Part shown: piece after piece, positions 31,515-39,870 of the stretch
Layout of the letters: every line of letters starts with the position of its first letter
How positions within the stretch are numbered: the first letter of the stretch is position 1
Origin: an uncultured Sphingomonas sp.
Lineage (GTDB): Bacteria; Pseudomonadota; Alphaproteobacteria; Sphingomonadales; Sphingomonadaceae
Length of the DNA: 64,000 nt
Reading direction: 5' to 3'
NCBI RefSeq assembly: GCF_946478955.1
Contig: NZ_CAMLDL010000011.1
Coordinates: 23,542-87,541, forward strand
Notes under the pieces: model-generated
The model's database searches: none
What the model was told of the DNA's origin: nothing
The model's input: the letters and a program-made list of their open reading frames with translations, nothing else
Made by a program: the position numbers and the translations under genes

Positions 31515-33509
31515 TTAGTGGGTCTCAGCCCAGTTCGCGCCGTGATCTGCGGAGCCCGCAAGCGGACACCGTAGGTTATAGGCCTCACCGGCCAGCCGGA
31601 TTGCATCCTTGCCCAGCTCTTCGAGCCGCTCGACGTAGTCGGGCGAACACTCGGCTTGGTACTCGTCGTGGACGTTGACCACGAAGCCCATCACCCCGTG
31701 GACGGGATGGTGGAACGCGCCGGTCACGATGTTCGGAACCCACCCCTCTTCAAGGAGCAGATCGAACAGGATCACCAGTGCCTTCTTCATGACGACCGCG
31801 CCGCCACCCTGCAGGAGGGTGTTGAGCGCCGAGTGGGCTGACCGGACCTTGAGCAAGCCGCCGTCGATGGTCTTAAGGAAGCCGTTTCCGGCCAACCGCT
31901 TGACCTTCGCCTGTAGCTGGCCGAGCGCGGGAAGCCCCTGCTCGACACGTTGACGGGCCTGCGCGCCGAGGCGAGCAATGGCCTTCTCGCGGACACGCCC
32001 CGCCTTATGCTTGGCGTTGAACGCCTCGCGCTGCTCTGCAGTGTAATCTTCGTAGATCACCATGCCGAGCTTCAGCAGCCCTGCTCCGTACAGGTAGGCG
32101 TAAATCCAGGTCTTGGCCGAGTTACGGCTGTTGAGCTTGATCAGCTTCTGGTTGACGGTGTGGACGTCGGTCCCATCTTCCTTGACACCGTTGACGACCG
32201 TGTTCCCGTAGGAACCGCCGTCGTACAGTGCCATGTAATGGGCCAGCTTCCGCAGCTCCAATCCTTCAGCGTCACAGCCGACCAGCGTCATGTCAGTGGT
32301 GGCCATGAACAGTGATCGGCACTCCTTGCCGTAGGGCACGACGCCCTTCGCGTTCACGATGGACGGCACTTGGGCCATGTTCGGGTCCCAGTGGGTCATT
32401 CGCCGAGTGATGGCCCCAAGGCAGCTCACGCTGCCGTGGATGCGGCCATTCGGCTTCACCTTCTTCAGCCATGCGTTCTTGCCCTCGGCCAACTGCCCGA
32501 GCCGTTTGTCGACGGTCAGGTAGTCAATGAGGACGCGAGCCGCAGGGATGTGATCGAGCGAGGCCAGCGTCGTTTCGGACACCTCGGGCGCACCACTGTC
32601 GGTGAACTCGACGGGTATCCAATCGAACAGCGTGGTCAGCCTGTCGGCGATCTGTGGGCGACTGCCGGGATTGAAGGAGACCAGCTTGATCTTCGATAAG
32701 GGCCAGCCCTTGGTGTAGTGGAACTTCTTGTCGTTCCGCGCAGGCATCATCTCGACGATCTTGCCGTGCTTGCGCTCCGGCACGAACCATGGGCGGAACA
32801 CCTCCCGCAGCTCGTCCTCTAGTTCGGCCTTGCGACCGACCAGCTCGATGTGCAGCTTCTCAGCCGCCTCGACGTTGAACGCGAAGCCGTACCGCTCCTG
32901 CAGGCCGATGATGTATTCGACCCGATGTTCCAGCTCGATCGATTCCGGTGAGTTGTTGCCGAAGTTCTTCTCGACGCACTTGCGCCAGAGAGCCTGACCC
33001 ACGACGGGGTCCTGCTCGGCGTACTCTTCCATCTCCTGGGTGAAGTGTTCCCAGCTGCCGTCGTAGAAGCCCTTCAGGACGCCCAAACGGACGCCCCACG
33101 CTTCCAGCTTGTGCTTGCCGGTGAGGCCGCGCTTGGCGAACTCGAAGGGGCGCTTGCCCGACTTGAGGGCCTTGCTGTCGATCTCCTTGATGTTCGGCCA
33201 GATCATCGGCGCGTACACCATGGTGTCGTGAACTTTGCAGTCCGACCTCAGGCGGAAGAAGGGGTAGACCTTCGTGATCGCCGGGATGTCGAACTTGATG
33301 ATGCGGTGGCCGCAGACTTCGTCGGCCAGCATGAGACGCCGGATGCCATCAATGAGGCTCCCATCGCGGGGAGCTGGCGTACCGTCGGCGAAGAACCCGT
33401 CGTTGTAGCGGGTGCGCTTGTTGGTATCCTCGTCAATGATGTGTAGCGTGTGAACCTTGGTCAGCTCGTCGAGCAGTCCGTCAGTCTCAATATCGAAGTG
33501 CAGAAACAT
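31515..33509 (-). CDS. DNA polymerase, family A (T7 gp5-like)
   Basis: 664 residues (T7 gp5 has 704). The 3'-5' exonuclease starts with FDIETDG (D6, E8). Polymerase motif A is VGCDAEGLELR (D413), motif B RNSAKTWIYAYLYGAG (K466, Y470), and motif C VHDEYQAE (D615, E616). It replicates phage DNA with the host thioredoxin as likely clamp, as in T7; the thioredoxin-binding loop is not obvious by eye. A terminator lies just upstream (33524-33551). Confidence 0.97.
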   Translation of the reverse strand: MFLHFDIETDGLLDELTKVHTLHIIDEDTNKRTRYNDGFFADGTPAPRDGSLIDGIRRLMLADEVCGHRIIKFDIPAITKVYPFFRLRSDCKVHDTMVYAPMIWPNIKEIDSKALKSGKRPFEFAKRGLTGKHKLEAWGVRLGVLKGFYDGSWEHFTQEMEEYAEQDPVVGQALWRKCVEKNFGNNSPESIELEHRVEYIIGLQERYGFAFNVEAAEKLHIELVGRKAELEDELREVFRPWFVPERKHGKIVEMMPARNDKKFHYTKGWPLSKIKLVSFNPGSRPQIADRLTTLFDWIPVEFTDSGAPEVSETTLASLDHIPAARVLIDYLTVDKRLGQLAEGKNAWLKKVKPNGRIHGSVSCLGAITRRMTHWDPNMAQVPSIVNAKGVVPYGKECRSLFMATTDMTLVGCDAEGLELRKLAHYMALYDGGSYGNTVVNGVKEDGTDVHTVNQKLIKLNSRNSAKTWIYAYLYGAGLLKLGMVIYEDYTAEQREAFNAKHKAGRVREKAIARLGAQARQRVEQGLPALGQLQAKVKRLAGNGFLKTIDGGLLKVRSAHSALNTLLQGGGAVVMKKALVILFDLLLEEGWVPNIVTGAFHHPVHGVMGFVVNVHDEYQAECSPDYVERLEELGKDAIRLAGEAYNLRCPLAGSADHGANWAETH

Positions 33510-33523
33510 AGGGGCTCCAGACG

Positions 33524-33551
33524 AAAAAAGGGGGCCCCCGAAGGGACCCCC
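33524..33551 (-). terminator. Stem plus T-run upstream of the DNA polymerase gene
   Basis: Minus-strand arms 33543-33551 and 33530-33538 (GGGGGTCCC with GGGGCCCCC, one wobble) around a CTTC-type loop are followed by TTTTTTCG. It would lower read-through from the promoter at 33906 into the DNA polymerase gene. Confidence 0.75.
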
Positions 33552-33578
33552 ATGGGTGAGCGTTCGTCGCTCGAAGGG

Positions 33579-33881
33579 TTACGCGATCAGATCGGCAACC
33601 CGGGCACGGACACGGCCAGCGCGGGTGGCGGCGGTCACGTAGGCGTCGGCACGGGCATCGGAGGCGGCGCGGATGCTGCACTGCTTGGCAATGAGTGCCT
33701 TCTGGCGTTCGTAGCTGGCTTCCGTCAGGGCGAACTCGCGGTAGGCGCGGTCGCGAAGTGCGGCTTCGGCCCGCTCAAGGCGAGAGACCGTCGCGGTCAG
33801 CTGATTGACGATTGCGTCGACCCCAACCGGGATCAGACGGGCAGCGAGGATTGCAAGCTGCAGGCGAAGATTGGCGAACAT
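33579..33881 (-). CDS. Hypothetical helical protein
   Basis: 100 residues from ATG 33881, with AAGGAG upstream. It is almost all helix and very rich in Ala/Arg (NQLTATVSRLERAEAALRD, RERA-like repeats, ATRAGRVRARVADLIA). The N-terminal part (FANLRLQLAILAARLIPVG) could be an amphipathic or membrane helix. It stands alone between a phage promoter and a terminator, so it is a one-gene transcript made in large amounts. Function unknown. Confidence 0.65.
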   Translation of the reverse strand: MFANLRLQLAILAARLIPVGVDAIVNQLTATVSRLERAEAALRDRAYREFALTEASYERQKALIAKQCSIRAASDARADAYVTAATRAGRVRARVADLIA

Positions 33882-33905
33882 AAAGGCTCCTTGGTGTTTC
33901 CCAGA

Positions 33906-33923
33906 CCAACGGTCGGGGGTAAT
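33906..33923 (-). promoter_or_regulatory. Phage RNA polymerase promoter
   Basis: Minus-strand ATTACCCCCGACCGTTGG is followed by TCTGGGAAACACC. It differs from the consensus only in the variable triplet. It directly precedes the 100-residue gene at 33579-33881 and abuts the end of the diphosphohydrolase-like gene. Confidence 0.78.
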
Positions 33924-34468
33924 TAGAATGGGCGGTTGCTGGAGGCGCGGCTGGGCGGCAGGCCGAGGGCCAGCTCCAGCTCTTCCTGAAGGGCTGCGAG
34001 GGACCGCCAAGCGAGGCGAGCCGTGTGACGGACGCCCTTCGGATCGATCCCGCCCATGTCGGCGGTGTGGCGCATGATCTTGTTACCGTGATCGCGTGAC
34101 TTGCTGCGATCCCAGTGCATATCCTGGCCGGGGTTGTGCTGGTCGTTGCCGATCTTTGACACCCAGGCGACCTCTGCGAGGGCGTTCGGGAAGTAGGCCA
34201 TGAGGCCGTCGAACATCGGGAACTCGTTGCGGATTGCATCCTCTTCCGGCAGCGAGTTGGCGTGAGCCTTTGCCGTCGGGACGTTTTGCAGCCGAGGCAG
34301 CTCGTCACAGTAGTGACGTCCGCAGGGCTTGAAGCAACGCGGCGCAGGGTCACCCTCGACCCTGACGATCAGCTCGCCGTCGCTGTCGGTGTGCAGGTAG
34401 ATGGCCTCACGGCCATCCTCCAGCTGCAGCGGTTTGGTCAGGTTGAGACCTGAGTTAGAGTTCGTCAC
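33923..34468 (-). CDS. dATP/dGTP diphosphohydrolase-like protein (DUF5664-type)
   Basis: 181 residues from a GTG at 34468 inside the end of the helicase gene. The N-terminal 45 residues carry a small module (LTKPLQLEDGREAIYLHT) also found in two other proteins of this prophage. The C-terminal 100 residues (AYFPNALAEVAWVSKIGN, HWDRSKSRDHGNKIMRHTAD, VRHTARLAWRSLAALQEEL) resemble the all-helical DUF5664/dNTP diphosphohydrolase family. It may adjust dNTP pools during replication. The family call is from memory of the motif and should be checked. Confidence 0.62.
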   Translation of the reverse strand: MTNSNSGLNLTKPLQLEDGREAIYLHTDSDGELIVRVEGDPAPRCFKPCGRHYCDELPRLQNVPTAKAHANSLPEEDAIRNEFPMFDGLMAYFPNALAEVAWVSKIGNDQHNPGQDMHWDRSKSRDHGNKIMRHTADMGGIDPKGVRHTARLAWRSLAALQEELELALGLPPSRASSNRPF

Positions 34469-36134
34469 TGGTTGTGTCTCCGAAGGGGGCGTCACCGTCC
34501 TGCGGCAGAGGGACCTCGAACATGAGGCCGGTCTCGCGGTTGTAGGACAGTGCCATGAAGGGACCCACGGCATCGCCGGTCAGGCGATCCTTGAGGCCAC
34601 GGATGGTGGTGGGGCAGTCGGGGTCTTGCTTGTCCCGTTCGAGGCCGATCAGGTAGTGCGACCAGAAGGCGACGGCGCGAGAGCCACGGAAGTGCTTCTC
34701 TTGGACACGGCCACCGTCCTCATGGCTCTTCCCTTCGGGAGTGGCCAAGTGGAACACTAGGTGGATCGTGATGTCCAAGTCCTCGGCCAGCTCGGCCAGC
34801 TCCGACATGATCCCGTCAAGCGACTGACGTTCATTCTCGTCCCCGGCAGTGAGTGCCGTCATGGGATCGACGATGAAGTCGCGGACGCCTTCGGAGACCG
34901 TTAGGAACTTGATCGTGCCCTTCACCGTCTCCCAGTTGCGAGCGCCCTTGAGGGACACCGACTTCAGGAGCGGCTTCAGTTCGTGCATGATCCGCTTGGC
35001 TTCGACCTTGTCGTAGACCGCCTTGGGAACGTGGATGCGCTGCTTCATCACCATTCCGGCGATGGTCTTGAGCGTCTGCTTGACGGGTTCCTCGTAGAGG
35101 ATCGTCGCAACAGGCCGGGGTTCCGGCATCGTCATGAGGTCCGAGTGATCCTCACCGAGGTCAGGCCGCATCGCCGTCATGGCGAGCTGCTTCATCAGTG
35201 TGGTCTTGCCCGAGCCTGTTCCTGCGCCCCACGTGTAGAGCGCGCTGCGGCGGATGCCGTAGGTACGCTCGGTCATGGTGCGCCAAGGCCAAGGCATACC
35301 CCAAGGGGTTTCCTCACAGGCCTCGTCGATCAGCTGGTCGTCAAGTTCGTTCAGGACGTCAGGGACGTACTTGCTTGCGCCCCAGATCAGGTCGACCAAG
35401 TCCTTGGACCGGCCAGCCTTGACCATGTCGTTGGCATCCTTGAACCCCGCAGGAAGCGAGGTGGTGAACACCTTCCCCGGCGAGAAGAGAGGCAGGACGT
35501 CAGCCAGAGCTTCCCGTCCATCTTCATCCTCGTCGAAGCACAGGACGACCTTGTCGAAGCTCTCAAGGAACCCGAGGGCCTTGCTGATGGCCTTCTTTGC
35601 CGACTTGGCTCCGTTCGGCAGAGACGTTGCGGGCCACGTGAGGCCTATAGCCTGGGTGACCGACATGGCGTCGATCTGACCCTCGGTGACCACGATCAGC
35701 TTGCCGCCGTCGCGGCAGAGATGCTGACCCCACAGCGGCAGGGCCTTCTTCAGATCCCCGAGGATCTGGAAGTCTTTGCCGGGGAGCCTGATCTGCTGTG
35801 CCACGACCGAGCCCAGCTCGTCGTAGTACGGGGCGATATGGCACTTCTGGCCGGAGAACTCCCCGACCTGATAGTTGTACTTGGCGCAGACACGGTCGTC
35901 GATCTTGCGCTTGGCAAGCGGCTCGACAGTGCCGGAAATGAGGCCTTCCATGCGGGCTCCTTTGGAGGGAGGTCGGCGATCTTCCTCTCCATCAGCCCGC
36001 CCAAAGGTTTCGCACTTGTGGCAGTAGGTATGCCCGTCCGAATAAACGGCGTTCGCATCACTACTGCCACAGGCTTCACAGGACGTCTTGTAGAGGAGTT
36101 CGCTCTCGGTCAGCCCTTCCTTGTCACGCGCCAT
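34455..36134 (-). CDS. Bifunctional DNA primase-helicase (T7 gp4-like)
   Basis: 559 residues (T7 gp4A has 566). The N-terminal zinc-binding domain has C19, C22, C38 and C41. The TOPRIM primase core has E151 (VVTEGQIDAMS) and D201/D203 (LCFDEDEDG). The RecA-like helicase has the P-loop GAGTGSGKT at 303-311 and RDFIVDPMTAL as Walker B, with HLVFHLATPEG further on. It unwinds DNA and makes primers at the fork. Confidence 0.97.
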   Translation of the reverse strand: MARDKEGLTESELLYKTSCEACGSSDANAVYSDGHTYCHKCETFGRADGEEDRRPPSKGARMEGLISGTVEPLAKRKIDDRVCAKYNYQVGEFSGQKCHIAPYYDELGSVVAQQIRLPGKDFQILGDLKKALPLWGQHLCRDGGKLIVVTEGQIDAMSVTQAIGLTWPATSLPNGAKSAKKAISKALGFLESFDKVVLCFDEDEDGREALADVLPLFSPGKVFTTSLPAGFKDANDMVKAGRSKDLVDLIWGASKYVPDVLNELDDQLIDEACEETPWGMPWPWRTMTERTYGIRRSALYTWGAGTGSGKTTLMKQLAMTAMRPDLGEDHSDLMTMPEPRPVATILYEEPVKQTLKTIAGMVMKQRIHVPKAVYDKVEAKRIMHELKPLLKSVSLKGARNWETVKGTIKFLTVSEGVRDFIVDPMTALTAGDENERQSLDGIMSELAELAEDLDITIHLVFHLATPEGKSHEDGGRVQEKHFRGSRAVAFWSHYLIGLERDKQDPDCPTTIRGLKDRLTGDAVGPFMALSYNRETGLMFEVPLPQDGDAPFGDTTSDEL

Positions 36135-36253
36135 GACGGCTCACGCTTGGAGGGGATGCGGACGTTCGAGGTATCGTGCCCCAGCTTCTCCAGCATATCG
36201 CTGAAGGCTGCGGCCATCACCGTCGGACGGCGGATCAGGTCGCGGCGCTGCAT
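36110..36253 (-). CDS. Small basic protein overlapping the helicase start
   Basis: 47 residues from ATG 36253, sharing a base with the upstream TAA. It ends 25 bp inside the helicase gene. It is basic at both ends (QRRDLIRRPTVMAAAF and SKREPSWRVTRKG). Overlaps on both sides are the main evidence; it is too short for family assignment. Confidence 0.5.
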   Translation of the reverse strand: MQRRDLIRRPTVMAAAFSDMLEKLGHDTSNVRIPSKREPSWRVTRKG

Positions 36254-36477
36254 TATGCTGCTGCCTTGAGCTGCCACTCGACGTACCGCTTGCCTGCGGT
36301 GTCGACCTTGTGGACCGTGACGATCTTCTGACCCGCTGGGATCAGGTGCGGCTTCTGGTTCTTGATGCGCCAGATCGCAGAGGCGACCTGAACGCGGCCC
36401 AGCTCGACGAAGGCGGTGCCCTCGCTGATATGGCCACGGCGCTGCAGGATCGAGATTACTTGTTCTTCGCGGGTCAT
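36253..36477 (-). CDS. Small winged-helix/HTH protein
   Basis: 74 residues with ribosome site CAGGAG. TREEQVISILQRRGHISEG, ELGRVQVASAIWRIKNQ and KIVTVHKVDTAGKRYVEWQL give a three-helix HTH plus wing, as in small phage DNA-binding proteins placed among replication genes. It may act in middle-gene control or replication. No target site is evident. Confidence 0.65.
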   Translation of the reverse strand: MTREEQVISILQRRGHISEGTAFVELGRVQVASAIWRIKNQKPHLIPAGQKIVTVHKVDTAGKRYVEWQLKAAA

Positions 36478-36489
36478 AGATGCTCCTGG

Positions 36490-36951
36490 TTATTTCACGT
36501 GGTTGCGAGCCCACCATACCTTCACGTCGAAGCTCGGGCAGGCCTTGCGAACGCCGGGAACGTCGCGGTGTCCGAGGACGACTGCGGCGGGGTGTTTGGC
36601 GTGAAGGTCGTTGACGAGCGTCTTGAGTGAGGCCCACTGGGCGTCAGTGTAGTTGTCCTCACCGAGGCCAGCCTTATGCTCTTTCGAGCCGATGGGCGGG
36701 CTTCCGCCGACGAGGCAGATGGCGAGGCTGTTGCTGTTGATCTTCGGTTCGTGAGCGCCCGGGATCGTGTCGGCCCTGCCCTTTTCGACAGTGCCGTCCC
36801 ACTTGATCACGTAGTGATAGCCGATGTCCCGCCAGCCCTTTGCACGGTGCCAGCGACGGATTTCAGCTGCATCCACGTTCACCGACGTTGCTGGCGTTGC
36901 CGAGCAATGGATCGCGATGAACCCGATGCGGGTCATTGGTTTGTAGTTCAC
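36490..36951 (-). CDS. N-acetylmuramoyl-L-alanine amidase / T7 lysozyme (gp3.5-like)
   Basis: 153 residues from a GTG at 36951 overlapping the RusA stop (GTGA, with AGGA upstream). ATG 36936 is an alternative but lacks a ribosome site. The zinc ligands correspond to H15, H128 and C138 (AIHCSAT, LGHRDVPG, KACPSFD), with Y46 and K136 matching the T7 catalytic pair. It cleaves the MurNAc-L-Ala amide bond at lysis. In T7 the same protein also binds and inhibits the phage RNA polymerase; that second role is likely here but unproven. Confidence 0.95.
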   Translation of the reverse strand: MNYKPMTRIGFIAIHCSATPATSVNVDAAEIRRWHRAKGWRDIGYHYVIKWDGTVEKGRADTIPGAHEPKINSNSLAICLVGGSPPIGSKEHKAGLGEDNYTDAQWASLKTLVNDLHAKHPAAVVLGHRDVPGVRKACPSFDVKVWWARNHVK

Positions 36952-37385
36952 AGGTTCCTGATGGTTATGGCGTAGCCGGAGGTTTCGGCCCACCGCTTGG
37001 TGACGTGGAGGGACGTGACTTGCGTGTCGTCGCCCCAGAAGCTGCCGTCCTTGGTGATGCTGTCGAGGACGCCCTTGGCGTAGTTGTCGACGTCAGGCTT
37101 CGGCGCAGCGAGCTTGGTGGTTTTGGGACGCTTCAGCTGGACGTCGATGGTCACCTCGATCGATCCCTGATGGGGACCTTCGAGACCGCGCTTGCGAAGC
37201 TCGGGGACGATCACGTCCAGATGGTAGGCGGCTTCCTTCTGCCACGTGGCGTACTCCTTGGGGGAATACATGGAGGCAATCGGTCGGCGTCCCGGCATCG
37301 CGATCACCCGGGCTCGGGGTCGCGGCGTCGGCATTGGCTTGACCGGAAGGAAGAAGTGGAACGTGGCGATTGCCGCGACGATCAC
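36948..37385 (-). CDS. RusA-like Holliday junction resolvase
   Basis: 145 residues from a GTG overlapping the SSB stop. The C-terminal KPDVDNYAKGVLDSI and GDDTQVTSLHVTKRW match RusA, with catalytic acids at D98, D100 and D119/D120 and K104. RusA-type enzymes cut four-way junctions. T7 has the unrelated endonuclease I (gp3) in the same slot between genes 2.5 and 3.5, so this is a functional replacement needed to resolve branched DNA before packaging. Confidence 0.88.
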   Translation of the reverse strand: MIVAAIATFHFFLPVKPMPTPRPRARVIAMPGRRPIASMYSPKEYATWQKEAAYHLDVIVPELRKRGLEGPHQGSIEVTIDVQLKRPKTTKLAAPKPDVDNYAKGVLDSITKDGSFWGDDTQVTSLHVTKRWAETSGYAITIRNL

Positions 37386-38137
37386 AGTTCGTCGTCCTCG
37401 GCTGTGCCAGTGCCTTCCGCACCGAACTCGTTGCCAGCGGCGTCGTTGTAGGACGACAGATCGTCGCCGTCCTCTTCACCGAAGCCGAAGCCGGAGGCGC
37501 TCTTGCCACCGAACTCCACCAGCTCGATCACCTGAACCGCGTTGAGGCGGAAGCTGACGCCGACCTTGCCGTCATTCGCGGCGTAGTACGGGTTCAGCTC
37601 GATGTTCATCTTGCCGATGGTGCCGCCGCCGATGGACGGCAGCTTCTTCAGTGCAGTGCCCTTGGCGTCGTAGACGTTCGGGCGGCGTTCCCAACGCTGA
37701 CCCGTCTTGGGCCCGCTCTTGTAGACGCCCGAGGCCTTCATCTTGGCCTTGATCATGACGCTGCCGGTCTCGTCGCCTTCGTCGTCAATCTCGGGAGCCA
37801 TCGGCTCGACGAGCGTGATCAGCTTCAGCTTCTCGGCCAGCGCCTTCTTGCCAGCTGCCTTCAGCTCGGCAACCTTGGCGTCGTAGGCGTCCTCGTCGAA
37901 GAACACCTTGCTGTCGTCAGCGAACTGTTCCTTGACTTCGGCGAACTTGGCTTCGGCCAGTTCCTGCGCCTTGGCTTTGATCTTCTGAACGAGCGCGTCG
38001 TCCAGGTTCAGCTCCACCTTGCACTCGTAGACGCCAGCGGCATCGTGCTTGGTGTCCGGCTCGTTCAGGCGCGGCCAAATGAACGGGCCCTTCGGGGTCG
38101 TGAAAGTCGGACCCGCGACGTATTTCTTTCCTGCCAT
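37382..38137 (-). CDS. Single-stranded DNA-binding protein (T7 gp2.5-like)
   Basis: 251 residues (T7 gp2.5 has 232). KGPFIWPRLNEPDTKHDA and the central OB-fold strands (GSVMIKAKMKASGVYKSG, SFRLNAVQVIELVEFGG) fit gp2.5. The acidic tail ending GTAEDDEL is the protein-interaction tail that contacts polymerase and helicase in T7. It protects ssDNA and helps annealing. The start is ATG 38137 with AGGAG. Confidence 0.92.
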   Translation of the reverse strand: MAGKKYVAGPTFTTPKGPFIWPRLNEPDTKHDAAGVYECKVELNLDDALVQKIKAKAQELAEAKFAEVKEQFADDSKVFFDEDAYDAKVAELKAAGKKALAEKLKLITLVEPMAPEIDDEGDETGSVMIKAKMKASGVYKSGPKTGQRWERRPNVYDAKGTALKKLPSIGGGTIGKMNIELNPYYAANDGKVGVSFRLNAVQVIELVEFGGKSASGFGFGEEDGDDLSSYNDAAGNEFGAEGTGTAEDDEL

Positions 38138-38148
38138 AGTTATGGCTC

Positions 38149-38334
38149 CTAGATTGTCGGGTTAATGTACAAATCGGTCGTGGCGGCGATCTCGTCGGCC
38201 ACGTCCTGCTCGAAGGTGTCGATGTCGAAGCCCATGGCCTCGGCTTGAGCGAGGTCGACACTGTCGACGACGCCCAAGAGAGGGATGGCACGTTCAGCTG
38301 CTGCCTCGACCGCAGCGCGGTAGAAGCTCGACAT
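38149..38334 (-). CDS. Small acidic helical protein
   Basis: 61 residues from ATG 38334, overlapping the upstream stop by one base. Ala/Asp/Glu-rich helices (YRAAVEAAAERAIPLLGVV, IDTFEQDVADEIAATT). It precedes the SSB gene. Function unknown. Confidence 0.6.
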   Translation of the reverse strand: MSSFYRAAVEAAAERAIPLLGVVDSVDLAQAEAMGFDIDTFEQDVADEIAATTDLYINPTI

Positions 38335-38984
38335 TATGCGTCCACGAAGGTGGCAGGCGGGTAGCCCATGCTGCGAACCTGAGGGACGCACGGATGGTAT
38401 GCCGAAGCGACCACCACGCCGTTCTCGAAGTCCGTCTGGAGGATGCCGATGCGGAGCTGGCCGACCTTGGCGCGCTCCTTGGCGTGTTGCAGCTGCGAGT
38501 GAACAGTCGAGCCCGAGGACAGGCCGTTGGCGTAGACGTTGCGGAACTGCGACGTCTTGACGACCTGATTGATGATGTCGTCGGCGCTCTCGGTCACCGT
38601 TGCCGGGGTGAACCGATCGTTGCTGCGGACCCTGTTGCCGTTGGCGTAGCGGAACTCGATGGTTGCGCCTGCGGGGTAGAGGATGGCGAACGCCAGCTGG
38701 CCGTCAGGGCCGGTGCCGACGAAGCGCGCCTTGAGACCCGAGCGGGTCTGCAGGGGCTTCGAGGTGTCGAGGCGAGCAGGCTGGGCGACGTTGCGGATCG
38801 CCTCGCTGCCGCCGTAGCGCAACCTGCCGTCCGAGAGACGGAACTCAGTCCGCACGGTGCATCCCGAGGCCTGCTTGTATTCGCAGTAGACGTACAGCTG
38901 GGCGTCAACGCCGGTGTAGGGGTGGTTGAGGTTCTTGACCGGGGTGCCGTCGGTCAGTTCGAGCGGCTTGTTGCGATCGATCAA
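38334..38984 (-). CDS. Phage protein with two repeated KPLQTRxG modules, TTG start
   Basis: 216 residues. The start is TTG 38984 (AAGGAG upstream, TTGA overlap with the preceding stop). It contains two copies of a small module: RNKPLELTDGTPVKNL near the N-terminus and LDTSKPLQTRSGLKARFVGT at residues 72-91, each followed by beta strands with Tyr/Gly. Related modules start the proteins at 39423-39839 and 33923-34468. The C-terminal third is helical. Function unknown. Confidence 0.65.
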   Translation of the reverse strand: MIDRNKPLELTDGTPVKNLNHPYTGVDAQLYVYCEYKQASGCTVRTEFRLSDGRLRYGGSEAIRNVAQPARLDTSKPLQTRSGLKARFVGTGPDGQLAFAILYPAGATIEFRYANGNRVRSNDRFTPATVTESADDIINQVVKTSQFRNVYANGLSSGSTVHSQLQHAKERAKVGQLRIGILQTDFENGVVVASAYHPCVPQVRSMGYPPATFVDA

Positions 38985-39259
38985 ATGAGTTCTCCTTTGG
39001 CGAAGTCCGCGATGGCTTCGAGGTGTGGGGTGTCGACGCGGTCGGCGTCGGTGATCTGCCGCTTGGCTCGTTGGACGAGCAGATGGGGGTCCATCCCGGC
39101 GTTGATGGTCAGCAGTGTGAAGCAGAGGGCCAGCGCCTCGATCTGAATGTCGGGCGGGCACTCACCCACACCGGCCAGGACGCGGAAGCTCGGTTCCTTG
39201 AGCTGCCTCAGGGTTGACCTGAAGGCGATCCGGTCCTGAATGGTGTGGTTCTTGATCAC
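38981..39259 (-). CDS. Hypothetical helical protein
   Basis: 92 residues from a GTG at 39259 overlapping the upstream TGA (GTGA). A helical sequence (IQDRIAFRSTLRQLKEP, IQIEALALCFTLLTINAG) and a charged end. It is coupled on both sides, so translation is likely. No family was recognised. Confidence 0.6.
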   Translation of the reverse strand: MIKNHTIQDRIAFRSTLRQLKEPSFRVLAGVGECPPDIQIEALALCFTLLTINAGMDPHLLVQRAKRQITDADRVDTPHLEAIADFAKGELI

Positions 39260-39423
39260 TGCACCGCAGCTCCCAGAAGGGACCACGTGCGGATCATGTG
39301 AGGGATGCGGCCTTGGGCGACGATCCGCGATGCAGAGATGCGGCGGTAGCCCTTGGTCGGGTGGACGGTGATCGCTACGAGACCCTTGCAGTCCTGCAGG
39401 CGGCGCTTGGAACGAGCGGCCAT
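39256..39423 (-). CDS. Small basic protein
   Basis: 55 residues from ATG 39423, sharing a base with the upstream TAA. It is rich in Arg/Lys (ARSKRRLQDCKGLVAITV, GYRRISASRIVAQGRIPH) and may bind nucleic acid. Overlap at both ends supports it. Confidence 0.55.
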   Translation of the reverse strand: MAARSKRRLQDCKGLVAITVHPTKGYRRISASRIVAQGRIPHMIRTWSLLGAAVQ

Positions 39424-39839
39424 TAGAAGGCTGCTTCCAGAGCCAGCTCTACGGCGACGGGAACGTCGTCCTCGAAGGTGACACGGACGGGGACGCGGAG
39501 GCCACCCTTGTAGAGACCGTTGGCGACTTCGTTGATCTGCTGGTTGTAGCCCGTGGTGCGACCCTTGGGGTAGATCGTGAAGTCGCGGATCGTCGTCACC
39601 GGCTGCGCGGGGACGTTGATCAGGTCGTCGTCGGTTTCCATGCTGCTATCGAGGAACGAGCCGTTCTCGTTGTGGTAGCGGTAGGCCGTGCCACCACCTT
39701 CGACTTCGACCTCTGCGAGGATCGTCTGACCATCATAGCGACAGGCTTCGACGCCGGTCAGCTCGGTGGTGACGTTGGTGGCAACGATGCGAGCCTTCTC
39801 GCCCCGCCGCGTCTGGACGGGCTTGGTAATGTCAAACAT
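39423..39839 (-). CDS. Phage protein with one KPVQTRxG module
   Basis: 138 residues from ATG 39839. FDITKPVQTRRGEKARIVAT at the N-terminus is the same module as in 38334-38984 and 33923-34468. A beta-rich middle (TILAEVEVEGGGTAYRYH) and a C-terminal part (VPVRVTFEDDVPVAVELAL) follow. It is the first gene after the promoter at 39878-39895, so it may be strongly expressed. Function unknown. Confidence 0.65.
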   Translation of the reverse strand: MFDITKPVQTRRGEKARIVATNVTTELTGVEACRYDGQTILAEVEVEGGGTAYRYHNENGSFLDSSMETDDDLINVPAQPVTTIRDFTIYPKGRTTGYNQQINEVANGLYKGGLRVPVRVTFEDDVPVAVELALEAAF

Positions 39840-39870
39840 TGATATTGCTCCGGAAAATGGGGTGAGTGTT

